Assembly: GCA_029961685.1 (NCBI GenBank)
Contig: JARWKL010000005.1
Span: 18,132,164-18,196,163 of the forward strand
DNA: 64,000 nucleotides
Direction of reading: 5' to 3'
DNA from: Aristolochia californica
Taxonomy: Eukaryota > Streptophyta > Magnoliopsida > Piperales > Aristolochiaceae
Positions 14,002 through 27,577 of the stretch are shown one piece after another. Made by a program: the position numbers and the translations under genes. The notes below the pieces were generated by a model. That model worked only from the letters and a program-made list of their open reading frames with translations, was not told the DNA's origin and ran no database searches. Every line of letters starts with the position of its first letter. The first letter of the stretch is position 1.

Positions 14002-17000
14002 AAAAGATGTGTAGAAGAAATCTCTTTCTTATAAAATTCCAAGCTATTGGGGTTGAACTAGTGGAATTTCCCAAACTTGGATAACAAAATTTTTGTGTCC
14101 ATTTGTGGTGTGCGAATAAATTTTATTTACTTATATTTGTTGTTGTTTTAAATTTTTTCTGTTCATAAACCTTAAAATTTTGATTTTTTTGTGATCTATT
14201 TGCCTTTTTTGTTTACGGGATGAAGGGAGAGCGAAAAACTCAAAGTTTTGATTAAATAAAAAAGTATACGTCTACAATGGAAAAGCACAACGCAAAAATA
14301 TCGAGAGAGATAATTCCAATGAGTGCCTATAATTTTTAGGGATTGTAAACTCTTTAGTTTTTATATATTCGATTTCACAGTCGTTGATAAAATGGGAGGC
14401 CGGAGATTTTTAACTGAGCCTTGACTCCCAATCTATAAGTCATTTCTTACAAAAATATAGCCCATTATGCAAGATAAATCAATTTAAAACCATCTATGAT
14501 TGTTAGCTCATCTTTTTGTAAATGGGCAAAATAATGGCTTGTTTAACTCTTGTAAATATCCCACCGCACATTCACTTGAGAATTTGATGAGTGTTGGTTA
14601 TTCTCTTTAAAAGGTTTGGATCCATAGGTCATTTACATCTTTAACATGTTTCAAACATGCTTATACATTTTTAAAACATGTGTAGAAGAAATCACTTTCT
14701 TATAAAAGTCCAAGCTATTAGGGTTGAACTAGTGGAATATCCCAAACTTGGATAACAAAAATTTTGTGTTCATTTGTGGTGTGTGAATAAACTTTATTTA
14801 CTTACAGTTGTTGTTGTTTTAAATTTTTTTCGTCCATAAACGCTAAAATTTTGATTTTGTTGTGATCTATTTGCCATTTTTGTTTATAGGATGAAGGGAG
14901 AGCGAAAACTCAAAGTTTTGATTTAAGAAAAAAGTATACATCTAAAATGGAAATGCACAATGTAAAAATTTTCAGAAAAATAATTCCAACGAGTGTGTGT
15001 AATTTTTATGGATTGTAAACTCTTTTTAGTTATTATATATTAGGTTTTTCAATCGTCGAGAAAAGGGGGATGGGTGAGATTTTTAACTGAGCGTTGATTC
15101 CCAATCTATATAAGTCATTTCTTACAAAAAAATACAGCCCGTTACACATGAAAAATCAATTAAAATCATCTATGATTGTTATGTCAGCTTTTTGTAAATG
15201 GAAAAAATAATCGATTGTTTGACTGGGGTAAATATCCCACCACACGTTCACTTGAGAATTTAATAAGCGTTTGTTATTCTCTTTAAAATGTTTGGATCCA
15301 AAGGACATTTACATCTTTAACATGTTTCAAGCAAGCATATCCATTTTTAAAACATGTGTAGAAGAAATCTCTTTCTTATAAAATTCCATGCTATTATGGT
15401 TGAACTGGTGGAATTTCCCAAACTTGGGTAATAAAACTTTTGTGTTCATTTGTAGTGTGAGAATAAATTTTATTTACCTACATTTGTTGTTGTTTTAAAT
15501 TTTTTCTATACATCAACCCTAAAATTTTCATTTTGTTGCGATCTATTTGCCTTTTTTGTTTACGGGATGAAGGGAGAGCAAAAACTCCAAGTTTTTATTT
15601 ATGAAAAAATTATACATCTAAAATGGAAATACACAATGCACAAATGTAGAGAAATATTATTCCAAAGAGTGTCTGTAATTTTCGGGATTGTAAACTCTTT
15701 TTAGTTTTTATATGTTAGGTTTTACAATCGTTGGGAAAATGGGAGGGGGGAGAATTTTAACTGAGCATCGACAACCAATCCATAAGTCATTTCTTACAAA
15801 AATATAACCCGTTACACATGATAAATCACTTTAAAATCATCTATGATTGTTAGGTAAGCTGTTTGTAATTGGGCAAAATAATGACTTGTTTGACTCGGGT
15901 AAATATCCCACCGCATGTTCTCTTGAAAATTTAATGAGCGTTTGTTATTCTCTTTAACAGGTTTGGATCCATAGTTCATTTGCATCTTTAACATGTTTCA
16001 TGCATGCATATCCATTTTTAAAACATGTGTAGAAGAAATCTCTTATTTATAAAATTTCAAGCTATTAGGGTTGAACTAGTAAAATTCGCCAAACTTGGAT
16101 AACAAAACTTTTTGGTTCATTTGTGGTGTGCGAATAAATTTTATCTACTTACATTTGTTGTTGTTTTAAATTTTTCTGTTCATAAACCCTAAAATTTTCA
16201 TTTTGTTGTGATCTATTTGCCTTTTTATTTTTCGAGATGAAGGGAGAGCGAAAACTCAAAGTTCTGATTCAAGGAAAAAGTATACATCTAAAATTGAAAT
16301 GCACAGTACACAAATTTAGAGAGAGATAATTCCAAAGAGTATTTGTAATTTTTAAAGATTGTAAACTCTTTTTAGTTTTTATACATTAGGTTTTGCAATT
16401 ATTGGGAAACGGAAGAGGCGGTGGATTTCTAACTGATCGTTGACTCCCAATCCATAAATCTTTTCTTACAAAAATATAGCGCATTACCCATGATAAATCA
16501 CTTTAAAATCATCTACAATTGTTAGGTCAACTTTTTGTAAATGGCAAAATGATGGTTTGTTTGATTCGGGTAAATATCCCACGCATGTTCACTTGAGAAT
16601 TTAATGAGTGTTTGTTATTCTGTTTAAAAGGAATGGATCCATAGGTCATTTGCATCTTTAACATGTTTCAAGCATGCATATCCATTTTTAAAACATGACT
16701 AGAGGAAATCTCTTTCTTATAAAATTCCGAGCTATTAGGGTTGAACTACTGGAATTTTCCAAACTTGGATAACAAAACTTTTGTCTTCATTTGTAGTGTG
16801 CGAATAAATTTTTTTACTTAAATTTATTGTTGTTTAAAATTTTTTCCAAACATAAACTCGAAAATATTCAATATGTTGTGATCTATTTGCCTTTTTTTTT
16901 ACGGGATGAACGAAGAGCGAAAACTCAAAGTTTTGATTTAAGAAAAAATTATACACCTAAAATGGAAAAGCACAATCCACAAATGTAGGGGGAGACAACT

Positions 17001-20000
17001 CCAAAGATTTTTTGTATTTTTTAGGGATTGTAAACTCTTTTTAGTTTTTATATATTAGGTTTTACAATCTTCAGGAAGAGGGGGACATGGGGGATATTTA
17101 ACTGAGCGTTGACTCCCAATCCATAAGTCATTTCTTAGAAAAATATAGCTCGTTACGCATGATAAATCAGTTTACAATCATCAATGATTGTTAGGTCAGA
17201 TTTTTGTAAATGGGCAAAGTAATGGCTTGTTTGACTCGGGTAAATATCTCACCGCACGTTCTCTTGAGAATTTACAGAGCGTTTGTTATTCTCTTGAAAA
17301 GGTTTGGATCCATAGTTTATTTGCATCTTTAACATGTTTGAAGCATGCATATCCATTTTTAAACATGTGTAGAAGAAATCACTTTCTTATAAAATTCCAA
17401 ACTATTTGGGTTGAACTAGTAGAATTTCCCAAACTTTGATAACAAGACTTTTGGGTTCATTTGTGGTGTGCGAATAAATTATGTTTACTTAGATTTGTTG
17501 TTGTTTTAAATTTTTTCCATACATAAACTATAAAATTTTCATTTTGTTGTGATGTATTTTCTTTTTTTATTTACGGGATGATGGGAGAACGAAAACTCAA
17601 AGTTTTGATTTAAGAAAAAAGAATACATCTAAAATGGAAATGCACAATGTAAAATTGTAGAGAGAGATAATTCCAAAGAGTGTCTGCAATTTTTAGGAAT
17701 TGTAAACTCTTTTTAGACTTTATACATTAGGTTTTGTAATCGTCGGGAAAAGGGGGAGGCTGTGGATTTTTAACTGAGCGTTCACTACCAATTCATTATT
17801 CATTTCATACAAAAATATAGTGTGTTACGTATGATAAATCACTTTAAAATTATCTACGACTGTTAGGTCAACTTTTTGTAAATGGGCAAAATAATGGCTT
17901 GTTTGACTTGGGTACATATCCCATCGCACGTTCACTTGAGAATTTAATGAGCGTTTGTTATTCTATTTAAAAGGTATGGATATATAGGTCATTTGCATCT
18001 TGAACAAGTTTCAATCATGGATATCCATTTTTAAAACATGAGTAGAAAAAATCTCTTACATATAAAATTCCAAGCTATTAGGGTTGAACTAGTGGAATTT
18101 CCTAAATGTAGATAATAAAAGTTTTTTGTGCATTTGTGGTGTACGTATAAATTTTTTTATTTACATATGATGTTTTTAAAATTTTTCCATACATAAACTC
18201 TAAATTTTTCATTTTGTTGTGGTCTATTTGCCTTTTTTGTTTACGGGATGAAGGAGAGCGAAAACTCAAAATTTTTATTTATTAAAAAAGTATACATCTA
18301 AATTGGAAATGCACAATGCACAAATGTAGAGAGAGATAATTCCAATGAGTGTCTTTAATTTTTAGGGATTGTAAACTTTTTTTTTTAATATAAAGGTTTT
18401 GCAATCGTCGAGAAATGGGGGAGGCGGGGGATTTTAACTGAGTGTTGACTCCCAATCCATAAGTCATTTCTTACCAAAATATAGCCCATTACTGATGATA
18501 AATCACTTTACAATCATCTATGATTGTTAGGTCAGCTTTCATAAATGGGCAAAATAATGGCTTGTTTGACTCGGGTAAATATCCCACTTCATGTTTACTT
18601 GATAATTTAATGAGAATTTGTTCTTCTCTTTAAAAGGTTTGGATCCATAGGTCATTTGCATATTTAACATGTTTCAAGCATGAATATCCATTTTTAAAAC
18701 ATGTGTAGAAGAAATCTCTTTCTTATAAAATTCAGAGCTATTAGGGTTGAACTAGTGGAATTTCCCAAACTTAGATAACAAAACTTTTGTGTTCATTTGT
18801 GGGGTGAATAAATTTTCTTTACTTACATTTGTTGTTGTTTAAATTTTTTTCCATAAATAAACTATAAAATTTTCTTTTTGTTGTGATCTGTTTGCCTTTT
18901 TTTTTTTTACGGGATGAAGGATAAGCAAAAACTCAAAGTTTAGATTTAAGAAAAAAATATACATCTAAAATTGAAATGCACAATTCACAAATGTAGACAG
19001 AGATAATTCCAAAGAGTGTCTGTAATTTATAGGGATTGTAAACTCTTTTTAGTTTTTATATATTAGGTTTTGCATTCGTTTGGAAAAGGGGGGAGGCGGG
19101 GGATTTTTTACTGAGCGTTAACTACCAATCCATAAGTCAGTTCTTACAAAAATATAGCCCGTTACGCATGATAAATCACTTCACAATTATATATTATTTT
19201 TAGGACAACTATTTTGTAAATGGGCAGAATAATGGCTTGTTTGACTCTGGTAAATATCCCACCGCACGTTCACTTGAGAATTTTTATGAGCATTTTTTTG
19301 TCTCCTTAAAAGGTTTGGATCTATAGGTAATTTACATCTTTAACATGTTTCAAACTCGTATATCTATTTTTAAAACATTTGTAGAAGAAATCTCTTTCTT
19401 ATAAAATTCCAAGCAATTAGGGTTGAACTAGTGGAATTTCCCAAACATGGAGAACAAAAATTTTGAGTTCATTTGTAGAGTACGAATGAATTTTATTTAC
19501 TTACATTTTTTTAAAAATATTTCCTTACTTAAAATTTTAAATTTTTATTTTATTGTGATCTATTTGCCTTTTTTGTTTACAGGATGAAGGTAGAGCCAAA
19601 ACTCAAAATTCTGATTTAAGAAAAAAGTATAAATCTATAAAGAAAATGCACAATGTATAAATATAGAGATAGATAATTCATAAGAGTCTATAATTTTTGG
19701 GATTGTAAACTCGTTTTAGTTTTAATATATTAGGTTTTGCAATCGTTGGGAAATGGGGGAGCTGGGGGATTTTTAACTTAGTTTTGACTCCCAATCCATA
19801 AGTCATTTATTAAAAAAATTTAGCCCGTTAACCATGATAAATCACTTTACAATCATCTATGATTGTTAGGACAACTTTTTGTAAATGGGCAGAATAATGG
19901 CTTGTTTGACTCCAGTAAATATCCCACCGCACGTTCACTTGAGAATGTTTTGATCTATAGGTCTTTTGCACCTTTTTTGCATCTTTAATATCCATTTTTA

Positions 20001-23000
20001 AAACATGTGTAGAAGAAATATCTTTCTGACAAATTTCCAAGCTATTAGGGTTGAACTAGTGGAATTTCCCAAACTTTGATAACAACACTTTTGTGATCAT
20101 TTATGGTGTGCGAATAAATTTTCTTCACTTACATTTGTTGTTGTTTTAAATTTTTTCCATACATAAACTCTAAAATTTTCATTTTTTTGTGATCTATTTG
20201 ACTTTTTAATTTAGGTGATAAAGGGGGAGCGAAAAAAGCTTTTATTTAAGAAAAAAGTATACATCTAAAATGGAGTTGCACAACTCACATATGTAGAGAG
20301 AGATAATTCCAAAGTGTGTTTTTAACTTTTAGGGATTTTAAACTCTTTCTAGTTTTTATATATTAGATTTTGCAATCATCAGGAAAATGGGGAGGCGGGG
20401 GATTTTTAACTGTGCTTTAATTCCCAATCCATAAGTCATTTTTGACAAATATATATCCCGTTCGGCATGATAAATCATTTTATAATCATTAACGATTGTT
20501 AGGTCAGATTTTTGTAAATGGGCAAAATAATGGCTTGTTTGACTCGGGTAAATATCCCACCACACGTTCACTTGAGAATTTAATGAGCGTTTGTTATTCT
20601 CTTTAAAAGGTTTGGTTCCATAGGTCATTTCCATCTTTAACATGTTTCAAGCATGCAAATCCATTTTTAAAACATGTGCAGAAGAAATCTCTTTCTTATT
20701 AAATTCCAAGCTATTGGGGTTGAACTAGTGGAATTTTCCAAACTTGGATAACAAAAATTTGGTGTTCATTTGTGTTGTGCGAATGAATTTTCTTTACTTA
20801 CACTTTTTGTTTTTTGAAATTATTTCTTTACTTAAACTTTTAAATTTTCATTTTGTGGTGATCTATTTGCCTTTTTTGTTTACGGGATGAAGGTAGACAA
20901 AAAACTCAATGTTCTGATTTAAGAAAAAATTATACATCTAAAATGGAAATGCACAATGCAGAAATGTAGAGAGAGATAATTCCTAAGAGTATCTATAATT
21001 TTGAGGGATTGTAAAATCTTTTTAGTTCTTATATATTTTGTTTTACATTTGTTGGGAAAAGGAGGAGGTAGGGGATTTTTAACTGATCGTTGACCCCCAA
21101 TCCATAAGTCATTTCTTACAAAAATATAGCCCGTAACGCATGATAAATCACATTACAATCATCTATGATTGTTTGGTCAACTTTTTGTAAGTGGGCAAAA
21201 TAAGGGCTAGTTTGTCTTAAGTAAATATCGCACATCACGTTCACTTGAGAATTTAATGAGCATTTGTTCTTCTCTTTAAAAGGTTTGGATCCATAGATCA
21301 ATTGCATCTTTAACATGTTTTAGGCATGCTTATCCATTTTTTAAACATGTGTAGAAGAAATCTCTTTCCAATAAAATTCCAAGCTATTAGGGTTGAACAA
21401 GTGGAATTTCCCAAACTTGGATGACAAAACTTTTGTGTTCATTTGTGGTGTGTGAATAAATTTTCCTTACTTACATTTGTTGTTGTTTTTTATTTTTTCC
21501 ATACATAAACTCTATAATTTTCATTTTGTTGTGATCTATTTGCCTTTTTTGTTTATGGGATGATGGGCGAGCGAAAACTCAAAGTTTTGATTTAAGAAAA
21601 AAGTATACATCTAAAATGGAAATGCACAATGCAAAAATGTAGAGAGAGATAATGCCAATGAGTGTCTATAATTTTTAGGGATTGTAAACACTTTTTCGAT
21701 TTTATATACTAGGTTTTGCAATCATCAGGAAAAGGGTGAGGCGGGGGATTTTTAACTCAGCGTTGACTCCAAATCCATAAGTTATTGTTACAAAATTATA
21801 GCCTATTACACATGATAAATCACTTTGAAGTCTTCTATGATTGTTAGGTAAGCTTTTTGTAAATGGGCTAAATAATGGCCCTTTTGACTCGGGTAATATC
21901 CCACCGCACGTTCACTTGAGAATTTAATGAGCGATTATTATTCTCAGTAAAAGGTTTGGGTCCATAGATCATTTACATCTTTAACATGTTTCAAGCAGGC
22001 ATATCCATTTTTAAAACATCTGTAGAAGAAATCTCATTTTATAAAATTCCAAGATATTAGGGTTGAACTAGTGGAATTTCCAAAACTTGGATAAAAAAAC
22101 TTTCATGTTCATTTGTGGTGTGCAAATAAATTTTTTTTCATATATTTGTTGTTGTTTTAAACTTTTGCCATACATAAACTCTAAAATTTTCATTTTTTTG
22201 TGATCTATTTACCTTTTTTGTTTAAGGGATGAAGGGAGACCGAAAACTCAAAGTTTTGATTTAAGAAAAATGTATACATCTCAAATGGAAATGCACAATT
22301 CACAAATGTTGAGAGACAAAATTGATAAGAGTGTCAGTAATTTTTAGGGATCGTAAACTTTTTTTTTTTATATATTCGGTTTTGTAGTCATCGGGAAAAG
22401 GGGGAGGTGGGGGATTTTTATCTGAGCGATGACTCCCAATCCATAAGTCATTTCTTACAAAAATATAACCCTTTATGCATGATAAATCACTTTACAATCA
22501 TCTACGATTATTAGGTGAGCTTTTTGTAAATGGGCAAAATAATCGCTTGTTTGACTTGGGTAAATATCCCACCACACGTTGACTTGAGAATTTAATGAGT
22601 GTTTGTTATTCTCTTTAAAAGGTTTGGATCCATAGTTCATTTCCATCTTTAACATGTTTCAAGCATGCATATCCATTTTTAAAACATGTGTACAAGAAAT
22701 CTCTTTCGCAATTAGGGTTGAACAAGTGGAATTTCCCAAACTTGGATAACAAAACTTTTGTGTACATTTGTGGTGTGCGAATAAATTTTCTTTATTTACA
22801 CTTGTTGTTGTTTTAAATTTTTTCCATACATCAACTCTAAAATTTTCATTTTGTTGTGATCTATTTTCCTTTTTTGTTTACATGATGCGGGGAGAGCGAA
22901 AACTCAGTATTTTGATTTAAAAAAAAGTATACATCTAAAATGGAAATGCACAATGCACAAATGTAGAGAAAGATAATTCCGAAGAGTGTCAATAATTTTT

Positions 23001-25804
23001 AGGGATTTTAAACTCATTTTAGTTTTTATATATATGGTTTTTCAATCATCGTGACAAGAGGGAGGCATGGGATTTTTAACTGAGCATTGACTCCCAATCC
23101 ATAAGTCAGTTCTTACAAAATTATAGCCTATTACACATGATAAATCACTTTGCAATCATCTATGATTGTTAGGTCAGCTTCTTGTAAATGGGCAAAATAA
23201 TAGCTAGTTTGACTCGGGTAAATATTCCACCGCACGTTCACTTGAGAGTTTTGATGAGCATTTTTTCTTCTCTTTAAATGGTTTGGATCTATAGGTCGTT
23301 TGCATCTTTTACATGTTTCAAGCATGCATATCCATTTTTTAAACATGGGTGGAGGAAATCTCTTTCTTATAAAATTCCAAGTTATTAGGGTTGAACGAGT
23401 AGAATTTCCATAACTTGGATAACGAAACTTTTGTTTTCATTTTTGGTGTGCGAATAAATTTTCTTTACATAAATTTGTTGTTCTTTTAAATTTTTTATCG
23501 ACATAAACTCTAAAATTTTCATTTTGTTGTGATATATTTGCCTTTTTTATTTACAGGTTGAAGGGAGAGCGAAGAGTCAATGTTTTGATTTAAGAAAAAA
23601 GTATACATCTAAAATGGAAATGCACTATGCAAAATTATGGAAAGAGATAATTCTAACGAGTGTCTGTAATTTTTAGGGATTGTAAACTCTTTTTAGTTTT
23701 TATATATTAGGTTTTGCAATTGTTGAGAAAAGGGGAAGGCGGGGGATTTTTAACTAACTGTTCATTCTCAATCCTTATGTCATTTCTTACTAAAATATAG
23801 CCTGTTACGCATGATCAATCGCTTTAAAATCTTCGATAATTGTTAGGTCATCTTTTTGTAAATGGGCAAAAAAATGGTTTGTTTGACTCGGGTAAATATC
23901 CCACCAAACGTTCACATGAGAATTTAAAGAGCGATTGTTATTCTCTGTAAAAGTTTTGGATCCATAGATCATATACATCTTTAACATATTTCAAGCATGC
24001 ATATCTATTTTTAAAACATGTGTAGAAGAAATCTCTTTCTTATAAAATTCCAAGCTATTAGGGTTGAACTAGTGGAATTTCCTAAACTTGGATAATATAA
24101 CTTTTGTGTTCATTTGTGGTGTGCGAATAAATTTTCATTACTTACATTAGTTGTTGTTTTAAACTTTTTCCATACATAAACTCTAAATTTTTTATTTTTT
24201 TGTGATCTAATTGCTTTTTTTGTTTACGGGATGAAGGGAGAGAGAAAACTCAAAGTATTGATTTAAGAAAAAATTTTACATCTGAAAATGAAATGCACAA
24301 TTCACAAATGTTGAGAGAGATAATTTCCAAGAGTGTCTATAATTTATAGGGATTGTAAACACTTTTTAATTTTTATATATTAGGTTTTGCAATCATCGGG
24401 AAAAGGGGGATGATGGGGATTTTTAACTGAGCGTTGACTACCAATCCATAAGTGAATTCTTACAAAAATATAGCCCGTTATGCTTGATAAATCACTTTAC
24501 AATCATCTCCGATTGTTAGGTCAACTTTTTGTAAATGGGCAAAATAATGGCTTGTTTCACTCGGGTAAATATCCCACCGCATGTTCACTTGAGAATTTAA
24601 TGAGCATTTTTTATTCTCTTTAAAAGGTTTGGCTCCATATGTCATTTCCATATTTAACATGTTTCAAGTATGCTTACCCATTTTAAAAACATGTGTAGAA
24701 GAAATCTCTTTCCTGATAAAATTCCAATCTTTAAGGACTAGAGGAATTTCAAAAACATGGATAACAAAACTTTTTGTGTTCATTTGTGGTGTGCGAATAA
24801 ATTTTCTTTACATACATTTGTTGTTTTTTTAAATTTTTTCCATACATAAAATCTAAAATTTTCATTTTTGTTGTGATCATTTTGACTTTTTTGTTTACGG
24901 GATGAAGGGAGTGCAAAAACTCAAAGTTTTGATTTATTAAAAATGTATACATCTAAAATGGTTATGCACAAAGCACAAATGTAGAAAGAGATAATTCCTA
25001 TGAGTGTCTGGAATGTTTAAGGATTTAAAACTCTTTTAGTTTTTATAAATTAGGTGTTGCAATCGTCGGGAAAAGGTGGAGGCTGGGGATTTTTAACTGG
25101 GTGCTGACTCCCAATCCATAAGTCATTTCTTACAAAAATGTAGCCCGTTACGCATGAAAAATCACTTTACAATCATCTAAGATTTTTGGGTCATCTTTTT
25201 GTAAATGGGCAAAATAATGGGTTGTTTGACTCGTGTAAATATCCCACCGCACGTTCACTTGTGAATTTAATGAGCGTTCGTTATTCTCTTTAAAAGGTTT
25301 GGATCCATAGGTCATTTGCATATTTAACACGTTTCAAGCATGCATATCCATTTTTAAATCATGGGTAAAAGAAATCTCTTTCTTATAAAAATCCAAGCAA
25401 TTAGGGTTGAACTGGAGGAATTTCCCAAACTTGAATAACAAAACTTTTGAGTTCATTTGTGGTGTGTGTATAAATTTTCTTTACATACATTTGTTGTTTT
25501 TTTAAATTGTTTCCATACATAAACTCTAAAATTTTCATTTGTTGTGATCTCTTTGCCTTTTTTGTTTAAGGGATGTAGGGAGATCGAAAACTCAAAGTTT
25601 TGATTTAAGAACAAATAATACATCTAAAATAGAAATGCACAATGCACAAATGTAGACAAAGATAATTTCAAAGAGTGTCTTTAATTTATAAGGATTTTAA
25701 ACTCTTTTTAGATTTTATATGTTAGGTTTTTCAATCGTCAGGAAAAGGGTGAGGCGAGGGATTTTTAACTAAGTGTTGACTCCAATCCATCAGTTATTTC
25801 TAAC

Positions 25805-25958
25805 AAAAATATAGCCTGTTACGCATGATAAGTCACTTTAAAATCATCTATGATTATTAGGTCAGCTTTTTGTAAATGGGTAAAAATATAGCCCGTTACA
25901 CATGAAAAATCACTTTACAATCATCTATGATTGTTAGGTCATCTTTTTGTGAATGGGC
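25805..25958 (+). repeat. 77-bp out-of-register duplication
   Basis: The segment from AAAAATATAGCC to AAATGGG occurs twice in a row, 25,805-25,881 and 25,882-25,958, making this monomer 747 bp. The second copy has CATGAAAAATCAC and GGTCATCTTTTTG, which match the previous monomer (about 25,155-25,200) better than its own first copy. This suggests unequal exchange between neighbours rather than simple slippage. Confidence 0.85.
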
Positions 25959-26485
25959 AAAATAATGGGTTGTTTGACTCGAGTAAATATCCCACCGCAC
26001 GTTCACTTGAGAATTTATTGAGCATTTGTTCCTCTCTTTAAAAGGTTTGGATCCATAGGTTATTTCCATCTTTAACATGTTTCAAGCTTGCATATCCATT
26101 TTTAAAACATGCGTAGAAGAAATCCCTTTCTTATAAAATTTCAAGCTTTTAGTGTTGAAGTAGTGAAATTTCCCAAACTAGGATAATAAAACTTTTGTGA
26201 TTATTTGTCACATGTGAAAATTTTCTTTACTAACATTTTTTGTTGTTTTTAATTCTTTTCCATTCATAAACTCTAAAATTTTCATTTTTTAGTGATTTAT
26301 TTGCCTTTTTTTTACGGGATGAAGGGAAAGCGTAAACTCTAAGTTTTGATTTAAGAAAAGAGTATACATCTAAAATGGAAATGCACAATGCACAAATGTG
26401 GAGAGAGGTAACTCCAAAGAGTGTCTGTAATTTTTAGGGAATGTAAACTCTTTTTAGTTTTTAAATGTTAGGTTTTCCAATCGTC

Positions 26486-26507
26486 AGGAAAAAGGGGAGG
26501 CGGGGGA
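26486..26507 (+). other. Periodic G-rich block, possible G-quadruplex motif
   Basis: One G-rich block per monomer interrupts the AT-rich DNA. The common form is GGGAAAAGGGGGAGGCGGGGG, a three-, five-, two- and five-base G run. In many right-end B copies the middle A is a T (GGGGGTGGCGGGGG). Well-preserved copies include 6830-6850, 7503-7522, 12028-12047, 57442-57462 and 58670-58690. With one two-base run it does not meet the strict four-by-three rule; a bulged or two-layer quadruplex is possible (inference). The block is lost in several truncated monomers. Confidence 0.6.
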
Positions 26508-26586
26508 TTTTTAACTGAGCATTGACTCCCAATCCAGAAGTGATTTCTTACAAAAATGTAGCCATTTATGCATGATAAATCACTTT

Positions 26587-26604
26587 ACAATCATCTATGA
26601 TTGT
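26587..26604. other. 18-bp near-perfect palindrome, one per A monomer
   Basis: ACAATCAT-CT-ATGATTGT has 8-bp arms with a 2-bp centre. It recurs in most A monomers, often unchanged (for example about 21,152-21,169 and 27,258-27,275). In B the right arm is usually GTGATCGT or ATGATCGT and the symmetry is weaker. A dyad of this size could bind a dimeric protein, but no binding factor is implied by the sequence. Confidence 0.7.
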
Positions 26605-26744
26605 TAGGTCAGCTATTTGTAAAGGGGCAAAATAATGGCTTGTTTGACTCGGGTAAATAGCCCATCGCACGTTCACTTCAGAATTTAATGAGCGTCTATT
26701 ATTCTCTTTAAAAGGTTTGGATCCATAGGTCATTTGCATCTTTA

Positions 26745-26782
26745 ACATGTTTCCAGAATGCAAATTCATTTTTAAAACATGT
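26745..26782. other. Inverted repeat around the GCATGC region, one per monomer
   Basis: The arms ACATGTTT (26,745-26,752) and AAACATGT (26,775-26,782) flank a loop of 22 bp that usually contains AAGCATGCATATCC, itself including the small palindromes GCATGC and ATGCAT. In B the right arm is commonly AAAGCATGT, which changes the pairing but leaves a five-base core. In right-end copies the arm is TTTTTCAAGCATG, turning the element into a direct repeat of CAAGCATG. Confidence 0.65.
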
Positions 26783-27577
26783 GAAGAAGAAATCTCTTTC
26801 TTATAAAATTCCAAGCTATTAGGGTTGAACTAGTGGAATTTCCAAAACATTGATAACAAAACTTTTGTGCTCATTTGTTGTCAGAAGATAAATTTTCTTT
26901 ACTTACATTTGTTGTTGTTTTAATTTTTTTCCATAGATATTCTCTAAAATTTTCATTTTGTTGTGATCTTTTTGCCATTTTTTTTCGGGATGAAGGGAGA
27001 GCGAAATCTCAAAGTTTTGACTTCAGAAAAAAGTATACTTCTAAAATATAAATAAACAACGCATAAATGTAGAGAGAGATAATTTCAAAGTGTGTCTATA
27101 ATTTTTAGGGATTTTAAACACTTTTTAGTTTTTATATATTAGGTTTTGTAATCGTCGGGAAAAGGGGGAGGATAGGGATTCTTAACTGAGTGTTGACTCC
27201 CAATCCAAATGTCATTTAATACAAAAATATAGCCCTTTATGCATGATAAATCACTTTACAATCATCTATGATTGTTAAGTCAACCTTTTGTAAATGGGCA
27301 ATATAATGGCTTGTTTGACTCAGGTAAATATTCCATCGCACGTGCACTGGAGAATTTAATGAACGTTTGTTATTCTCTTTAAAAGGTTTGGATCCATAGG
27401 TCCTTTGCATCTTTAACATGTTTCAAGCATGGATTTCCATTTTTAAAACATGTGTAGAAGAAATCTCTTTCTTATAAAATTCCAAGCTATTAGGGTTGAA
27501 CTAGAGGAATTTTCCAAACTTGGATAACAGAACTTTTGTGTTGATTTGTGGTGTGCGAATAAATTTTCTTTCTTATA

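Larger units (their letters stand above)
26283..26953 (+). repeat. Representative full-length A monomer (671 bp)
   Basis: I chose this copy as a reference for the internal map because it is full length. In order it holds: a T-rich entry with the phase marker; a purine-rich stretch (GGGATGAAGGGAAAGCG, about 26,316-26,332); AGTATACATC at 26,361; the G-rich block at 26,486-26,507; the palindrome ACAATCATCTATGATTGT at 26,587-26,604; a BamHI site GGATCC at 26,719-26,724; the inverted repeat with arms 26,745-26,752 and 26,775-26,782; a SpeI site ACTAGT at 26,829-26,834; and a T-rich exit. The same order holds in essentially every monomer. A minus-strand open frame crosses the middle of this copy, but I regard it as incidental. 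Confidence 0.9.

Noticed and set aside
17188..17439. Plus-strand open frame of 83 codons and many similar ones of 60-80 codons on both strands
   Set aside because: They are the same monomer frames repeated, broken in many copies, with no recognisable domain or translation signals. I do not call any of them a gene.
26461..26475. TATATAT stretch before the G-rich block as a promoter
   Set aside because: TATA-like words are expected in DNA this AT-rich, and no downstream transcript structure supports a promoter.
26283..26953. Internal sub-repeats of ~168 bp inside the monomer (four quarter units)
   Set aside because: Only short AT-rich words such as CTCTTT and TAAAA recur between quarters; I found no convincing alignment, so the four-nucleosome idea rests on length alone.
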